Shown: positions 53,428 to 63,144 of the stretch, piece by piece
Layout: every line of letters begins with the position of its first letter
Numbering within the stretch: the first letter of the stretch is position 1
Source of the DNA: Dyadobacter sp. CY326
GTDB lineage: Bacteria > Bacteroidota > Bacteroidia > Cytophagales > Spirosomataceae
Assembly: GCF_021390515.1 (NCBI RefSeq)
Contig: NZ_JAJUXI010000004.1
Span: 434,001-498,000, forward strand
Reading direction: 5' to 3'
Length of the DNA stretch: 64,000 bases
Position numbers and translations under genes: made by a program
The notes under the pieces: model-generated
Told to the model about the DNA's origin: nothing
Seen by the model: only the letters and a program-made list of their open reading frames with translations
Database searches by the model: none

Positions 53428-56238
53428 TTATTTCTTTTCGGGCATCAAAACAACCTTAATGAAGTTGTCATCATTAAAATAGCGCTCAGCCGCAGCTTTT
53501 GTGCTTGCCACGGTGATCGACTTCAACAGCTTATCCTGCATGAAAATTTCATTCAAATCATCTCCAAGGAAAGTGTTATCGTCCAGATAATCCAGCCAGA
53601 AATTGTTGGTTTTCAATGCAGTTTCCGTCTTGCGCTGTGATTCGGCTACAAACTTTTCAATGTCTTTCGGATCTGCTCCTTTTTGTTTGATCTTATCGAT
53701 TTCCTCACGCGTGCGCTTAACCAGTTTGTCCACGTTCTCGGGCGCGCATCCAAATCCAACGCTGAATCTGTAATGTCCTGACGGGAATTTTTCGGTGCCT
53801 TCGGAAACACTTACGCCGTAAACGCCGCTTTCCTCTTCACGCAAAGCCTCAATCAATTTGATTTGTAACACTTCCTGCAACGCTTCAATTTGAATGTTGT
53901 TTTCCGGGCTGTATTCAAATTCACCACTTGAAACGAGCGTTACGCGGCTTTTGGGCTCCAATCCTTTGTAAATTGTTTTCTCAATCTTGCCTTTTGGCGG
54001 GAAGATGTTTGGGTGCTGGAATGTGTCATCCCGATCCGTGGAAGGAAGGCCACCCAGATATTTTTCCAGCAATGGCTTCATTTCCTCTGTCTTGAAAGCG
54101 CCTACAAAAGTGAATACGAAATCAGAGGCGTCTGTAAACCTATTTTTATACATTTCCACCGCTCTGTCCAGGCTCACTTTATCGATGCTTTCGGCTGTCA
54201 GTGGTTTGCGTTTGGGATTATAGCTTGTCAAAACGCCGTTCAGTGAATCGGAATACACTTTTTCGGGTGTAAGCGTTTTCTGCATGTTTTCCAGATAAGC
54301 CTTTTGATTGGCTAAAATCCCGGTCACCACATCCGCATCTTTCCTGGGCGCAGTGAAATATGCATATATCAATTGCAATGTCGTTTCCAGATCTTTCGGA
54401 CTTGTGCTGCCACCGATTCCCTCTGTAAGTTCGCTGACATAAGGTCCTGCACTGGCCGTTTTTCCAGCAAGGAATTTTTGAAGCTGCGTTTGATTATATG
54501 GTCCCACGCCACCGGATTGAACCAAATAACTGGAAAAAACGCCCGTTTCGCGCTCATCAGGGAACAGTGAATAACCCCCTTTTCCTGTGGCTTTGATCAA
54601 AATTTCGTCATTTTTGAAATCAGTCGGTTTCAACAAAACTTTAACGCCATTGGAAAGCGTCAGCTCCGTAACGCCGAGCTTTTCCAATGCTTTTTCGCTC
54701 GTTACCTTGCCCGGTGTTGGCTCCGTGGGCAGCAATGGCGAGTCAACAACGTCGTCTACATAAGCCGTCACGTCCTTTCCGGCTTCCAATAAAAGCTGAC
54801 GAATTTCGGCTTCCTTAGGCAATTCGTCCTTGCTTTTTTCTGGGCCCATCACCACCACAGCGCGGTTTTTGTCAGTAATGTATTTCTTGGCAAGCCCGTT
54901 GATCTCAGCAAGTTTGACGCCGTCCAGGTGTTTTTTTACAAACTCAAAATACGCTTCCGGCCCCATAAATGCGTTTTCGTGCAAAAAGTGGTCTAGATAT
55001 TCCTGTACATGATTCGCCGATTTCGTTTTATCGCGCTCTTTGTAATATTGCTCAATGGATGTGTAAAAATCCTTTTTTGCACGATCCAGTTCTGGCTGCG
55101 TAAAGCCGAATTTTTGAACACGGGCATTTTCTTCAAGCAATGCTGTCAGCGCCGTTTTCATTGAAGCCGCATCTTTCGCAAGCGCAACAGAAGTGTAGGA
55201 GTCAAGATCACCCAGGAAGTCGCCATATTGACTGTCGCCGTAAAGAAATGGCGGATTTGCTTTTTGGGTTAATTCCTGCATGCGTTGAGCCATCATCGAA
55301 TTATACAATCCCTGAGCAAAGTTGTCACGCACGTCCTTCAAAGATTTTTCTTTGGCGTTCGGCTGTTTGTAAATCAACTGGATCAGATTTTGCGGATATT
55401 CTGGGTCCGTAACAATGGCCACTTGTGTGGAGCCATCGAGCGGAATATCGTATTTCGTGCGTTTTTTAGCATTGGTTGGAACCGGGATCGAGCTGAACTT
55501 TTGCTTGATCGTCGCTTCCACTTTATCCACATCAAAATCACCGACTGCGATCACGGCCATCAAATCAGGACGATACCAATCCTGGTAAAATGCTTTTATT
55601 GTCTCCGGCTTGAATGTGCTCAAAATGCTGTCCTTGCCAATCGGAAGGCGCTTTGCATAACGGGAATTGTTGAGAATCACTTTCAGAAACTTGTCACGCA
55701 TTCTTTGTTGTGCGCCCCGACCCAATCTGGATTCTTCCAAAACAACGCCTCTTTCTTTTTCAATTTCGGAAGGGTCTAGCAGTGCGCCATGTGCCCAATC
55801 TTCCAAAACCTGCAATCCTTTGTCAAGTAAGCCGGCAGAATCAGTCGGAATTGGCAGCATATAAACGGTTTCATCAAAACCTGTGTATGCATTCAAGTCG
55901 GCACCAAAACGAACGCCAGTTTTTTGGAGGAAATTGACCAGTTCATTTTTGGGAAAGTTGGTCGTTCCGTTGAAGTTCATGTGCTCCATAAAGTGCGCTA
56001 GCCCTTGCTGCGCGTCCGTTTCGAGCACAGAACCGGCTTTCACTGCAAGTCGCAATTCTGCGCGGTTCTTCGGTTCGGCATTCTTTTTAATATAATATGT
56101 AATTCCGTTTTTCAACTTTCCAACACGGACCGAGGGGTCAAGAGGGATCTTTTGAGTGGATAAATCCTGGGCAAAAACACTGCTGAGCGGGTTAATTCCA
56201 ATTACGGCAATGCACAAAGCGATTAGCGCCTTTTTCAT
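53428..56238 (-). CDS. M16 family zinc metallopeptidase, secreted
   Basis: The 936-aa protein has a signal peptide (ALIALCIAVIGINPLSSVFAQ) and the inverted zinc motif HFMEH (82-86), followed by EKERGVVLEESRLGRG with the third zinc ligand. It has two halves, each an M16 domain pair: the N-terminal active half, and a second half from about 510 with FTFVGAFKTEEMKPLLEKYL but no zinc motif. This is the pitrilysin-like double-domain form. It degrades peptides in the periplasm. Confidence 0.95.
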   Translation of the reverse strand: MKKALIALCIAVIGINPLSSVFAQDLSTQKIPLDPSVRVGKLKNGITYYIKKNAEPKNRAELRLAVKAGSVLETDAQQGLAHFMEHMNFNGTTNFPKNELVNFLQKTGVRFGADLNAYTGFDETVYMLPIPTDSAGLLDKGLQVLEDWAHGALLDPSEIEKERGVVLEESRLGRGAQQRMRDKFLKVILNNSRYAKRLPIGKDSILSTFKPETIKAFYQDWYRPDLMAVIAVGDFDVDKVEATIKQKFSSIPVPTNAKKRTKYDIPLDGSTQVAIVTDPEYPQNLIQLIYKQPNAKEKSLKDVRDNFAQGLYNSMMAQRMQELTQKANPPFLYGDSQYGDFLGDLDSYTSVALAKDAASMKTALTALLEENARVQKFGFTQPELDRAKKDFYTSIEQYYKERDKTKSANHVQEYLDHFLHENAFMGPEAYFEFVKKHLDGVKLAEINGLAKKYITDKNRAVVVMGPEKSKDELPKEAEIRQLLLEAGKDVTAYVDDVVDSPLLPTEPTPGKVTSEKALEKLGVTELTLSNGVKVLLKPTDFKNDEILIKATGKGGYSLFPDERETGVFSSYLVQSGGVGPYNQTQLQKFLAGKTASAGPYVSELTEGIGGSTSPKDLETTLQLIYAYFTAPRKDADVVTGILANQKAYLENMQKTLTPEKVYSDSLNGVLTSYNPKRKPLTAESIDKVSLDRAVEMYKNRFTDASDFVFTFVGAFKTEEMKPLLEKYLGGLPSTDRDDTFQHPNIFPPKGKIEKTIYKGLEPKSRVTLVSSGEFEYSPENNIQIEALQEVLQIKLIEALREEESGVYGVSVSEGTEKFPSGHYRFSVGFGCAPENVDKLVKRTREEIDKIKQKGADPKDIEKFVAESQRKTETALKTNNFWLDYLDDNTFLGDDLNEIFMQDKLLKSITVASTKAAAERYFNDDNFIKVVLMPEKK

Positions 56239-56305
56239 TTGTTTGTTTTTATTTAAAAATTTTCATGACGGCGTAAGATATTTAAAAAGCCGAACTTTTT
56301 CTCAA

Positions 56306-56779
56306 TCAGTTACAATCCACAGCTTTAAACAACAGACCATTCTCGAAGTTGAGTTTCGCTCTATCTGTAAACGACATTGTTCCTTTTTTGTCAGCAACCG
56401 GGCCAAAACCTTCGACCCAATCATTTCCTTTTCTCAAAAATGCCGCCTGCCGTGTCGATTCCACGCCTTCCGACATGAATGTGTAGTCAACAAGCAGCGT
56501 GTCACCGACTATTCTGCCATCAATTTTTCCAATGTTCTTGTCTTTTTCAGCCAATGCATAAGTGAGGTCGCCTGTAACCAAGCTGTCAGCAATGTTGATT
56601 TTCAAAAAAGCGGAGTCGCCTTTGGCTTCGTAAGCAAAGCATGCGGGCTGGCTTTCTACAACCGATGACTGCTCCGTTTTGGTCGTATCCGCGTCGTTAA
56701 CCTCCTTATTGTCCGATTTTTTGCCGCAGGAAGCAAGCGCGACAGTCGCGACGAGCATAATGTGAATGTGCTTTTTCAT
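56306..56779 (-). CDS. Lipoprotein of unknown function
   Basis: The start at 56779 (MKKHIHIMLVATVALASC) gives a lipoprotein signal with lipobox LASC; the longer frame lacks one. The 157-aa product has a charged linker (KKSDNKEVNDADTTKTEQSS) and one beta-rich domain: SAFLKINIADSLVTGDLTYAL, IDGRIVGDTLLVDYTF. The domain resembles small META/DUF-type lipoprotein domains that bind ligands, but I cannot name the family. Confidence 0.8.
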   Translation of the reverse strand: MKKHIHIMLVATVALASCGKKSDNKEVNDADTTKTEQSSVVESQPACFAYEAKGDSAFLKINIADSLVTGDLTYALAEKDKNIGKIDGRIVGDTLLVDYTFMSEGVESTRQAAFLRKGNDWVEGFGPVADKKGTMSFTDRAKLNFENGLLFKAVDCN

Positions 56780-56901
56780 TCTCGGTTCGATGTTTTTTTT
56801 CCTTAAAGTAACGCAAACTTGCCGGTTGATAATTTTTAACACTTGCCAATCTCGGTTTTTAGCGATAATTTGTAACTGGTTACATCCTAAATGGTCACTG
56901 T

Positions 56902-58200
56902 ATGAGCCGTCCGGGTTTGCAATTACAACACGCGTTACTCGCCCACGTAAATGAAATATCCGAAGGCGATGTGCGCAAGCGACTTTCAGTCAGGAACATT
57001 GCATTGCTGCTATGCTTCGGTTTTTATCTGCTGATAGAGGTCGTTTATCTTTTCGTCCGGTTCCATGCGCAAAGATTTGACCTTAACCTTTATTATAACA
57101 CTGCGACACGAATCCTGGCTGGTGACATTCCGTTTCAGGATTTCCCGCTTGAATATCCGCCATTTGCGCTGATTCCCATCATTATTCCCGGCATTCTAAG
57201 CCACATTTTTCGAAGCAATTTTGAAACTTACACTGCATGGTTTGTTATTCAAAACATTGTATTCGGTCTTCTAAGCGGCTTTTTTATTTTCAAAACAACT
57301 GTTTTGAGTAAGCAGAAAGCTGTATACAAATATTTTATCCTTGTCGCATTAGCATTGCCGATTTTCCTGTTCCGGTTTGATCCGTTTCCAGCTTTTCTAA
57401 CGAGCGTCTTCATTTATTATCTTTCAAGAAAGCCAGTTTTATCAGGTTTTATGCTGGCGTCCTCCATTGCTGCCAAGCTTTATACGATCATTTTTGTCCC
57501 CATCATTCTGCTATTTTTCTGGGTTAACCGTGCCTTCAAGCCCTTCTTTTCTTTTTTAATGGGCGGATTCATTGTTGTATTAATTATGTTTTTGGCTTAT
57601 TTGCTAACACCCGGACATGTCCTTTTCGATTTCCTTGGCTATCACAGTTCACGCGGAATTCACATTGAGAGTCTTTCGGGCGGGATTCTTTTGTTTTTAA
57701 ATTGGGCAAATCTTATCGGATTGGATGTTTTGCACAATTATGGCGCCTTCCATCTCGCAACGCAGTCATCGCAATCCGTTTTAGCAGCCATCACAATTGT
57801 CACTCCGCTCGCCTTTATTGCATTGAGTGCGTTGATTTTCAAATCGTTTCAAATTGAAAAGCGCAATAGGAAATCAATATCAGTCCTTTGGTTAAGCAAA
57901 GCATTTGTTGCGCAGCTGGTCCTTTTTTTGCTTTTGAACAAAGTGTTCTCACCCCAATATTTGATTTGGCTTTTGCCGGTCATTCCATTTTGTGGTAAAC
58001 GCATCTTCCTGATTTTTAGCGCAATAGTAATGTTAACGGTCATTATATTTCCAGGTGAATATCACCATTTGGTAGCAAAGCACATTGGATTAATCCTCAT
58101 ACTAAATCTTCGGAATGTTCTTTTAATCTGGCTGCTTATCGAAAGCATTGCAAATCTTTTTCCAACAGCAAGACGTTCCCCTCGACCATTTACCGCATAG
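56902..58200 (+). CDS. GT87-like polytopic glycosyltransferase (DUF2029)
   Basis: The 432-aa protein has about ten membrane helices and the GT87 first-loop signature FDLNLYYNTATRILAGDIPFQDFPLEYPPFAL, written here in two parts as DLNLYYNTATRILAGD and IPFQDFPLEYPPF. The acidic residue in this loop is the likely catalytic base. GT87 enzymes use polyprenyl-phosphate mannose. The 3' end overlaps dnaE by 11 bp, tail to tail. GTAAC-TG-GTTAC at 56872-56883, just upstream, is a possible operator. Confidence 0.88.
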   Translation: MSRPGLQLQHALLAHVNEISEGDVRKRLSVRNIALLLCFGFYLLIEVVYLFVRFHAQRFDLNLYYNTATRILAGDIPFQDFPLEYPPFALIPIIIPGILSHIFRSNFETYTAWFVIQNIVFGLLSGFFIFKTTVLSKQKAVYKYFILVALALPIFLFRFDPFPAFLTSVFIYYLSRKPVLSGFMLASSIAAKLYTIIFVPIILLFFWVNRAFKPFFSFLMGGFIVVLIMFLAYLLTPGHVLFDFLGYHSSRGIHIESLSGGILLFLNWANLIGLDVLHNYGAFHLATQSSQSVLAAITIVTPLAFIALSALIFKSFQIEKRNRKSISVLWLSKAFVAQLVLFLLLNKVFSPQYLIWLLPVIPFCGKRIFLIFSAIVMLTVIIFPGEYHHLVAKHIGLILILNLRNVLLIWLLIESIANLFPTARRSPRPFTA

Positions 58201-61159
58201 CAGAATCCATCCGCGTGATTTCAACGACTTCAATGGTCAAAAAGCCGAACTCTTCCATCACTACACCGCGAATTTTATAAACTCCTTTCACGGCAAAATT
58301 GAATTTCGCAGCAACCTGCGGAAAATGCACGGTGTCAATGAAATGCCCTTCCTGATCCAGAAAAGTGCCGAATTGCATGGTTTCGCCTTTTGAAGTCCGT
58401 GTATTTTTAACGGCAACCAAATAGCCATATTGCACAACTTCGCGGTTGATATAATGGTGCAAATCCTTGCTCATGATGCTTTTGGGTAACGCATTTTTAA
58501 GCATATCAAACGGGCTGCAAAGTGAAAAGCCCAGTAATTCAATCTGGTCATAAGCGTCGTCAATGGGCGACGAATGGAATGTGGGCAGCTCGTAATCCTT
58601 CACTTCTGTATGAAATAACTGCTTTTGCGGCACTTTCGAAGGCGTTTTACTCAGCCTGAAATGCGCTTTCCACAACAATGTCTTCTTATTAATGCCCGTA
58701 AACCGGAATGCATCAATACGGATCAGGATCGTCAGCTGTTCAATCGAAATCGGCACGCGGTCCAGGAAATTATTCAATGATGTAAATGCGCCTTCCTGCT
58801 CGCGCGCCGCCAGGATTTTATGAATGGTTTTTTCTTCAATCTCATTCAAAAACTGCAAACCCAGATAAATTTCTTTCCCCTCAATGGCCGACTGCGCATA
58901 ACTGTGGTTCACGCAGGGCGCCAATATCGTCGCACCCATCATGCGGGCTTCGTGCAGGTAAAGTTCGGGACTGTAAAATCCGCCGCCGTTGTTCAAAACG
59001 GCCACCATGTATTCCAATGGATAATAAGCTTTCAGAAAAAGCGTCTGATAACTTTCGACGGCATAGGACGCGGAATGCCCTTTTGCAAATGCATATCCGG
59101 CAAAACTTGCAATTTGATTCCAGATTTCCTGCGTTGTCTGGGGCTCATAACCCATGTCATTGCAGTTTTTGAAATACTTCTTTCTGACACGCTCAAACTC
59201 ATCCCGGCCTCGAAACTTTCCGCTCATTCCGCGGCGAATCACGTCCGCTTCACCGAGCGTAAGCTTCGCAAAAAAGTGCGCAACTTTGATCACGTCTTCC
59301 TGGTAAACCATAATGCCGTATGTTTCAGGCATTAACTCCAATAACTTGGGATGCGCTTCGCTGATTTTCTCAGGATTTTGATGGCGCAAAATATATTCAC
59401 GCATCATGCCGCTCTTGGCAACACCCGGGCGAATAATGGAGCTCGCGGCCACCAAACCAAGATAATTGTCAACTTCCAGCTTGCGGAGCAGCATGCGCAT
59501 GGCAGGAGATTCCACATAAAAACAGCCAATGCATTGCCCCTGCTTGATCAGCGCATTGATCTTCGGATCTTTTTTGAATTTTTTAACATCATCAATATCA
59601 ATTGGAGGCTCTTCCGGACGGTTGTAACGAATGACTTCCAGCGTCTCCTTAATTTTTGCCAAGCCGCGCTGAGCCAAAATATCATATTTATTCAGCCCAA
59701 CATCTTCCGCGATAACCATATCAAATTGCGTCGTCGGGAAGCCTTTTGGTGGCAAATCCGTCGCGGTAAAATAATGGATAGGCCGCTCCGAAATCAAAAT
59801 CCCGCCCGCATGAATGCTCAAATGATTGGGCTGGTTGTTGTCTTGCAGATAACCCGCATATTTCACAACCAGACTGCTGATCTGATCAAGTTTTTTTGGA
59901 TCAAATTTCCCGTTGTTCAGCGCATCAATCTCGTAAGCGGGCAAACCGAAAACTTTGCCCAATTCACGAACCGCGGCACTGTGTTGAAATGTGCTGTAAG
60001 TGGCGAGGAGAGAAGCCTGGCCGTTTTTACCAAATGTTTCGAAAATATATCGGGTAACATCTTCCCGGTCACGCCATGAAAAATCAATGTCAAAATCGGG
60101 CGGATTTTTTCGATGTAAATTGATGAACCGCTCAAAATAAAGATCCAGCTCAATGGGGTCGACATTGGTGATGTTGAGCAAATAAGCAATGATGCTGTTG
60201 GCTCCGCTTCCCCGCCCGACATAATAATAACTTTGCCGGCGCGCATAACTGATAATGTCATGATTGACCAGGAAGAAAGGGACAAAATTTTGTTTTTGAA
60301 TCAAATCAAGCTCCATCGCGATCCGGTCAAAGATATCGTCCGTCACATGATCGCCATACCGGTATCCAAGGGCTTGATAACTTAATGATGAAAGTCGCTG
60401 ATAATCATCTCGTTCGCTCGCTCCATACACACGCAGGTTCTGATGTTCACGATCATCACCAAAATTGAAATGAATGCTGCATTCCTCCATCAACTTTTGC
60501 GTGTTATGGATAATGAAGTCCAGATCTTTTTCCCTGAAATGATATTCAAGCACTTTCAACGGGACGATTTGTTCAGATTCTTCCGCCGTGTCAGTTGCCG
60601 GAAGCTTGCTTAGCAATGTGTTGCAGTCGACGGCACGCAGCAGCCTGTGCATGTTGAAATCACGCTTGTTTCGAAAAGTCAGCGGCTGCAAAACGATCAG
60701 CTTTTCCTTTTGCTTAAATATAGGTGAGAAGCGGATCTTGTTCAGGTCTTTCAGCGAAACACCGACATATTCATTGGGCAGAAGTTTTTCCCTTTTTGAT
60801 TGCAAAAGCGTTTCAAACGGATAAATGAATGCCGTATTTTCAAGCTCGGGCGCTTCCTCTGGAAAGGGTAATTTTTCGTGAGAATGTTTTGATAAATAAC
60901 TGTTTAATTGCTGAAAACCAGCATTATTCTTTGCCAAGCCCACGAATTGCTGGTGCGCGCCATTCCTGAAATCGATCCCGACAATCGGTTTTACGTCATA
61001 TTTCGGTGCCATTCTTATAAAATTCAAACAGCCGGATGTATTGTTGATATCGGTCAAGGCGATACAGCCATAACCGTTTTCCCTGGTCAATTGAAGCAAT
61101 TCCTGCTCAGGAATCGTCCCGAACCGAAGGCTGAAATAAGAATGACAGTTGAGTAGCAT
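58190..61159 (-). CDS. dnaE: Short DnaE-type DNA polymerase (DnaE2/ImuC-like)
   Basis: The start at 61159 (MLLNCHSYFSLRFG) is preferred over 61177. The 989-aa protein has a PHP domain, a C-family palm with GRGSGANSIIAYLLNI and the catalytic PDFDIDF (about 354-360), then thumb, fingers, helix-hairpin-helix and a C-terminal OB fold. It lacks the long tail of replicative DnaE (usually above 1,100 aa). The PHP metal residues are degraded (N-C-H for H-x-H; TDINN for TDHxN), so it should lack a PHP exonuclease. Proximity to a Y-family polymerase and LexA-like gene fits a translesion role. A HigBA module separates it from the polymerase gene. Confidence 0.92.
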   Translation of the reverse strand: MLLNCHSYFSLRFGTIPEQELLQLTRENGYGCIALTDINNTSGCLNFIRMAPKYDVKPIVGIDFRNGAHQQFVGLAKNNAGFQQLNSYLSKHSHEKLPFPEEAPELENTAFIYPFETLLQSKREKLLPNEYVGVSLKDLNKIRFSPIFKQKEKLIVLQPLTFRNKRDFNMHRLLRAVDCNTLLSKLPATDTAEESEQIVPLKVLEYHFREKDLDFIIHNTQKLMEECSIHFNFGDDREHQNLRVYGASERDDYQRLSSLSYQALGYRYGDHVTDDIFDRIAMELDLIQKQNFVPFFLVNHDIISYARRQSYYYVGRGSGANSIIAYLLNITNVDPIELDLYFERFINLHRKNPPDFDIDFSWRDREDVTRYIFETFGKNGQASLLATYSTFQHSAAVRELGKVFGLPAYEIDALNNGKFDPKKLDQISSLVVKYAGYLQDNNQPNHLSIHAGGILISERPIHYFTATDLPPKGFPTTQFDMVIAEDVGLNKYDILAQRGLAKIKETLEVIRYNRPEEPPIDIDDVKKFKKDPKINALIKQGQCIGCFYVESPAMRMLLRKLEVDNYLGLVAASSIIRPGVAKSGMMREYILRHQNPEKISEAHPKLLELMPETYGIMVYQEDVIKVAHFFAKLTLGEADVIRRGMSGKFRGRDEFERVRKKYFKNCNDMGYEPQTTQEIWNQIASFAGYAFAKGHSASYAVESYQTLFLKAYYPLEYMVAVLNNGGGFYSPELYLHEARMMGATILAPCVNHSYAQSAIEGKEIYLGLQFLNEIEEKTIHKILAAREQEGAFTSLNNFLDRVPISIEQLTILIRIDAFRFTGINKKTLLWKAHFRLSKTPSKVPQKQLFHTEVKDYELPTFHSSPIDDAYDQIELLGFSLCSPFDMLKNALPKSIMSKDLHHYINREVVQYGYLVAVKNTRTSKGETMQFGTFLDQEGHFIDTVHFPQVAAKFNFAVKGVYKIRGVVMEEFGFLTIEVVEITRMDSAMR

Positions 61160-61217
61160 GGCAATTGGGGGAAACAAACTTTTTTACTTACTTTTAACGT
61201 TAGTAACGCACTACGAT

Positions 61218-61499
61218 ATGATTCTAAATTTTTCGTCTAAACACACTGAAAAAATATGGCTTGGCGAAACGGTCACTAAAATGCCACTGGAAATTCAGGC
61301 AATAGGCCGGAGAAAGCTGAGAATGCTGAACAACGCTCAGAACCTTGCCGATTTGCGCATTCCTCCTGCCAATCGTCTCGAAAAGCTGTCTGGAACATTG
61401 AAAGATTTTTATAGTATCAGAGTCAATGATCAGTGGCGAATTGTTTTTATATGGCAAGACGGAAATGCATCTGATGTAAACATTGTAGACTATCATTAA
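61218..61499 (+). CDS. higB: HigB-type RelE superfamily toxin
   Basis: The start at 61218 (MILNFSSKHTEKIWLGE) gives 93 residues; the longer frame is not credible. The core has the RelE/HigB pattern: RRKLRMLNNAQNLADLRIPPANRLEKLSG, then YSIRVNDQWRIVFIW. Arg and Lys residues typical of the mRNA-cleaving site are present. The antitoxin gene follows after 10 bp, in the reverse order (toxin first) typical of higBA. It lies on the strand opposite to both polymerase genes. Confidence 0.93.
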   Translation: MILNFSSKHTEKIWLGETVTKMPLEIQAIGRRKLRMLNNAQNLADLRIPPANRLEKLSGTLKDFYSIRVNDQWRIVFIWQDGNASDVNIVDYH

Positions 61500-61509
61500 T
61501 TTAGGCATA

Positions 61510-61809
61510 ATGGAAAAACTTAATAATGTTCATCCCGGCGAAATCCTTTCAGAAGAGTTCTTAATTCCAATGGGCATTTCTGCATATAAGCTGGCCAAAG
61601 ACACTGCTATTCCTCAGACAAGGATCAGCGAAATCATCAAAGGACGAAGACGAATTACTGCGGACACGGCACTTCGGTTGAGTAAATATTTTGGAACTTC
61701 GGCCAAATTCTGGCTCGGTTTGCAAGATGATTTTGACTTGGAAGAAGAACAGCATTTGATTTCCCAGGATTTAAAAAATATAAAAACACTTGACCAAAAG
61801 GCGGCATAA
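61510..61809 (+). CDS. higA: HigA-type antitoxin (XRE)
   Basis: The 99-aa protein starts VHPGEILSEEFLIPMGISAYKLAKDTAIPQTRISEIIKG, the HigA/VapI signature, and continues RRRITADTALRLSKYFGTSAKFWLGLQ. It binds the toxin and, by its helix-turn-helix, the higBA promoter. TTAACGTTA and GTTAGTAAC just upstream of higB (61195-61209) are palindromes suited to that. It is convergent with the polymerase gene, 18 bp apart. Confidence 0.95.
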   Translation: MEKLNNVHPGEILSEEFLIPMGISAYKLAKDTAIPQTRISEIIKGRRRITADTALRLSKYFGTSAKFWLGLQDDFDLEEEQHLISQDLKNIKTLDQKAA

Positions 61810-61827
61810 GCAGCAAATCTCATAAAA

Positions 61828-63057
61828 TCACGCATTCCTATGCGCGGGGATAGTGGGTGGGTCGCCGTTGAAGGGATTTCCCATGCTGGAAATGTTTGGA
61901 ATGCCGATGGTTGTGCCCCAGCTCAGAATGGCGTTTCCGCGCTTGTCTGTTCCATATCGGTTTCTGATGTAATCCATTGCTTGATATAAATTGAGCTTTT
62001 CCTCAGAATCATCGAACATATTAATCTGGTGATTGCCCGTGACGAGATCGCTGAAATTCACACCCACAAGCCGCACCATCATTCTCCGGTTATGAAGCTG
62101 GTCAAAAAGCCGCTCGATTTGCGGAATGAGCACGTGATCGGCAGACGTGTAGGGAATCTTGACTTGCTTTGAAAATGTGTTAAAATCTGAGTAGCGAATT
62201 TTAACTGAAACACAAGATGTTAGCTTGTTGCCATTGCGCAACTGATAAGCCAGATTTTCTCCCATCGCGCGCAGCATTTCACGCATTCGCTTTACGTCAC
62301 CCGTATCTTTCCCGAAAGTACGCTCATTGGAAATCGACTTTCGTTCGTGAAAAGGAACAATAGGGGAGTTGTCCAACCCATTTGCCCTGTTCCAAAGCAG
62401 CACGCCATTTTTACCTAAAATCTCACCCATCATTTCAACGGGCATTTCCTGAATGGTTTTGACATATTTGATCCCCATGTTGTAAAGAATCTTGTTTGTC
62501 TTGTCGCCAACCATCGGGATTTTTTGCACATGCATGGGAGCTAAAAAGCTCTTTTCCGTTCCAGCGTCGACTTTCTTGTGGTTATCTGGCTTGGCTTCAC
62601 CCGTCGCCACTTTCGACACGACTTTACTCGTCGAAAGTCCGCAAGAAATCGGCAGCCCGCTTTCCCGCTTGATTTGCTCGCGAAGATTTGTTGCCATCTG
62701 ATAGGTTCCGAAGAACTTGTCCATGCCAGACAAATCGGCGTAAAACTCGTCAATGCTGGCCTTTTCGAATACAGGCACGGTCTGGGCAATGATCTCCGAC
62801 ACGACTTTCGATTCATTGGAATAAAGTCCGCTGTCACCACGAATGATAGTCGCTTCGGGGCACAGCATTCTTGCCATTTTCATTGACATGCCCGAGTGAA
62901 CGCCAAAAGGTCGCGTTTCATAGCTGCATGCTGCCACAACACCACGGTCGCCAGTTCCGCCGACAAGGACTGGCCGGTTATTCAATCGACTATCGTGCTT
63001 TCTTTCAACGGATACAAAGAATGTATCCAAGTCCAAATGTAATATCGTGCGCTCCAT
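61828..63057 (-). CDS. dinB: Y-family DNA polymerase (DinB/Pol IV type)
   Basis: The 409-aa protein has catalytic Asp9 in LHLDLDTFF and Asp103/Glu104 in KASIDEFYADLSG, plus the fingers motif YETRPFGVHSGMSM. A helix-hairpin-helix follows (IPMVGDKTNKILYNMG) and a little-finger domain. A likely sliding-clamp motif is QINMFDD near residue 350. It inserts nucleotides opposite damaged template. It is divergent from the LexA-like regulator gene and its promoter region holds four operator-like repeats. Confidence 0.95.
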   Translation of the reverse strand: MERTILHLDLDTFFVSVERKHDSRLNNRPVLVGGTGDRGVVAACSYETRPFGVHSGMSMKMARMLCPEATIIRGDSGLYSNESKVVSEIIAQTVPVFEKASIDEFYADLSGMDKFFGTYQMATNLREQIKRESGLPISCGLSTSKVVSKVATGEAKPDNHKKVDAGTEKSFLAPMHVQKIPMVGDKTNKILYNMGIKYVKTIQEMPVEMMGEILGKNGVLLWNRANGLDNSPIVPFHERKSISNERTFGKDTGDVKRMREMLRAMGENLAYQLRNGNKLTSCVSVKIRYSDFNTFSKQVKIPYTSADHVLIPQIERLFDQLHNRRMMVRLVGVNFSDLVTGNHQINMFDDSEEKLNLYQAMDYIRNRYGTDKRGNAILSWGTTIGIPNISSMGNPFNGDPPTIPAHRNA

Positions 63058-63061
63058 CGTT

Positions 63062-63134
63062 TGGAATTTTTACAAATTTATGGATTTATTCCAAATATAT
63101 GGAGCATATCCAAAATTTAAAAGGAAATATTCCA
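63062..63134. promoter_or_regulatory. Four operator-like repeats between dinB and the LexA-like gene
   Basis: Four 13-bp imperfect palindromes TGGA-N5-TCCA occur in the 139-bp divergent gap: TGGAATTTTTACA at 63062, TGGATTTATTCCA at 63081, TGGAGCATATCCA at 63100 and AGGAAATATTCCA at 63122. Starts are 19, 19 and 22 bp apart, so about two helical turns. Minus-strand -7 boxes TAAATTTG (63073-63080) and TATATTTG (63092-63099) for dinB lie between or over them. Confidence 0.75.
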
Positions 63135-63144
63135 AAAATGTTTG

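Noticed and set aside
56872..56883. GTAAC-TG-GTTAC palindrome upstream of the GT87-like gene
   Set aside because: It may be an operator, but it is a single short palindrome with no regulator gene beside it; not strong enough for a separate feature.
59351..60079. Plus-strand 242-codon frame inside dnaE
   Set aside because: It is antisense to the catalytic region of the polymerase and shows no domain, signal or start context.
61149..61217. Longer N-terminal extension of HigB
   Set aside because: The added 23 residues are hydrophobic and overlap the dnaE start; HigB relatives begin at the ATG at 61218.
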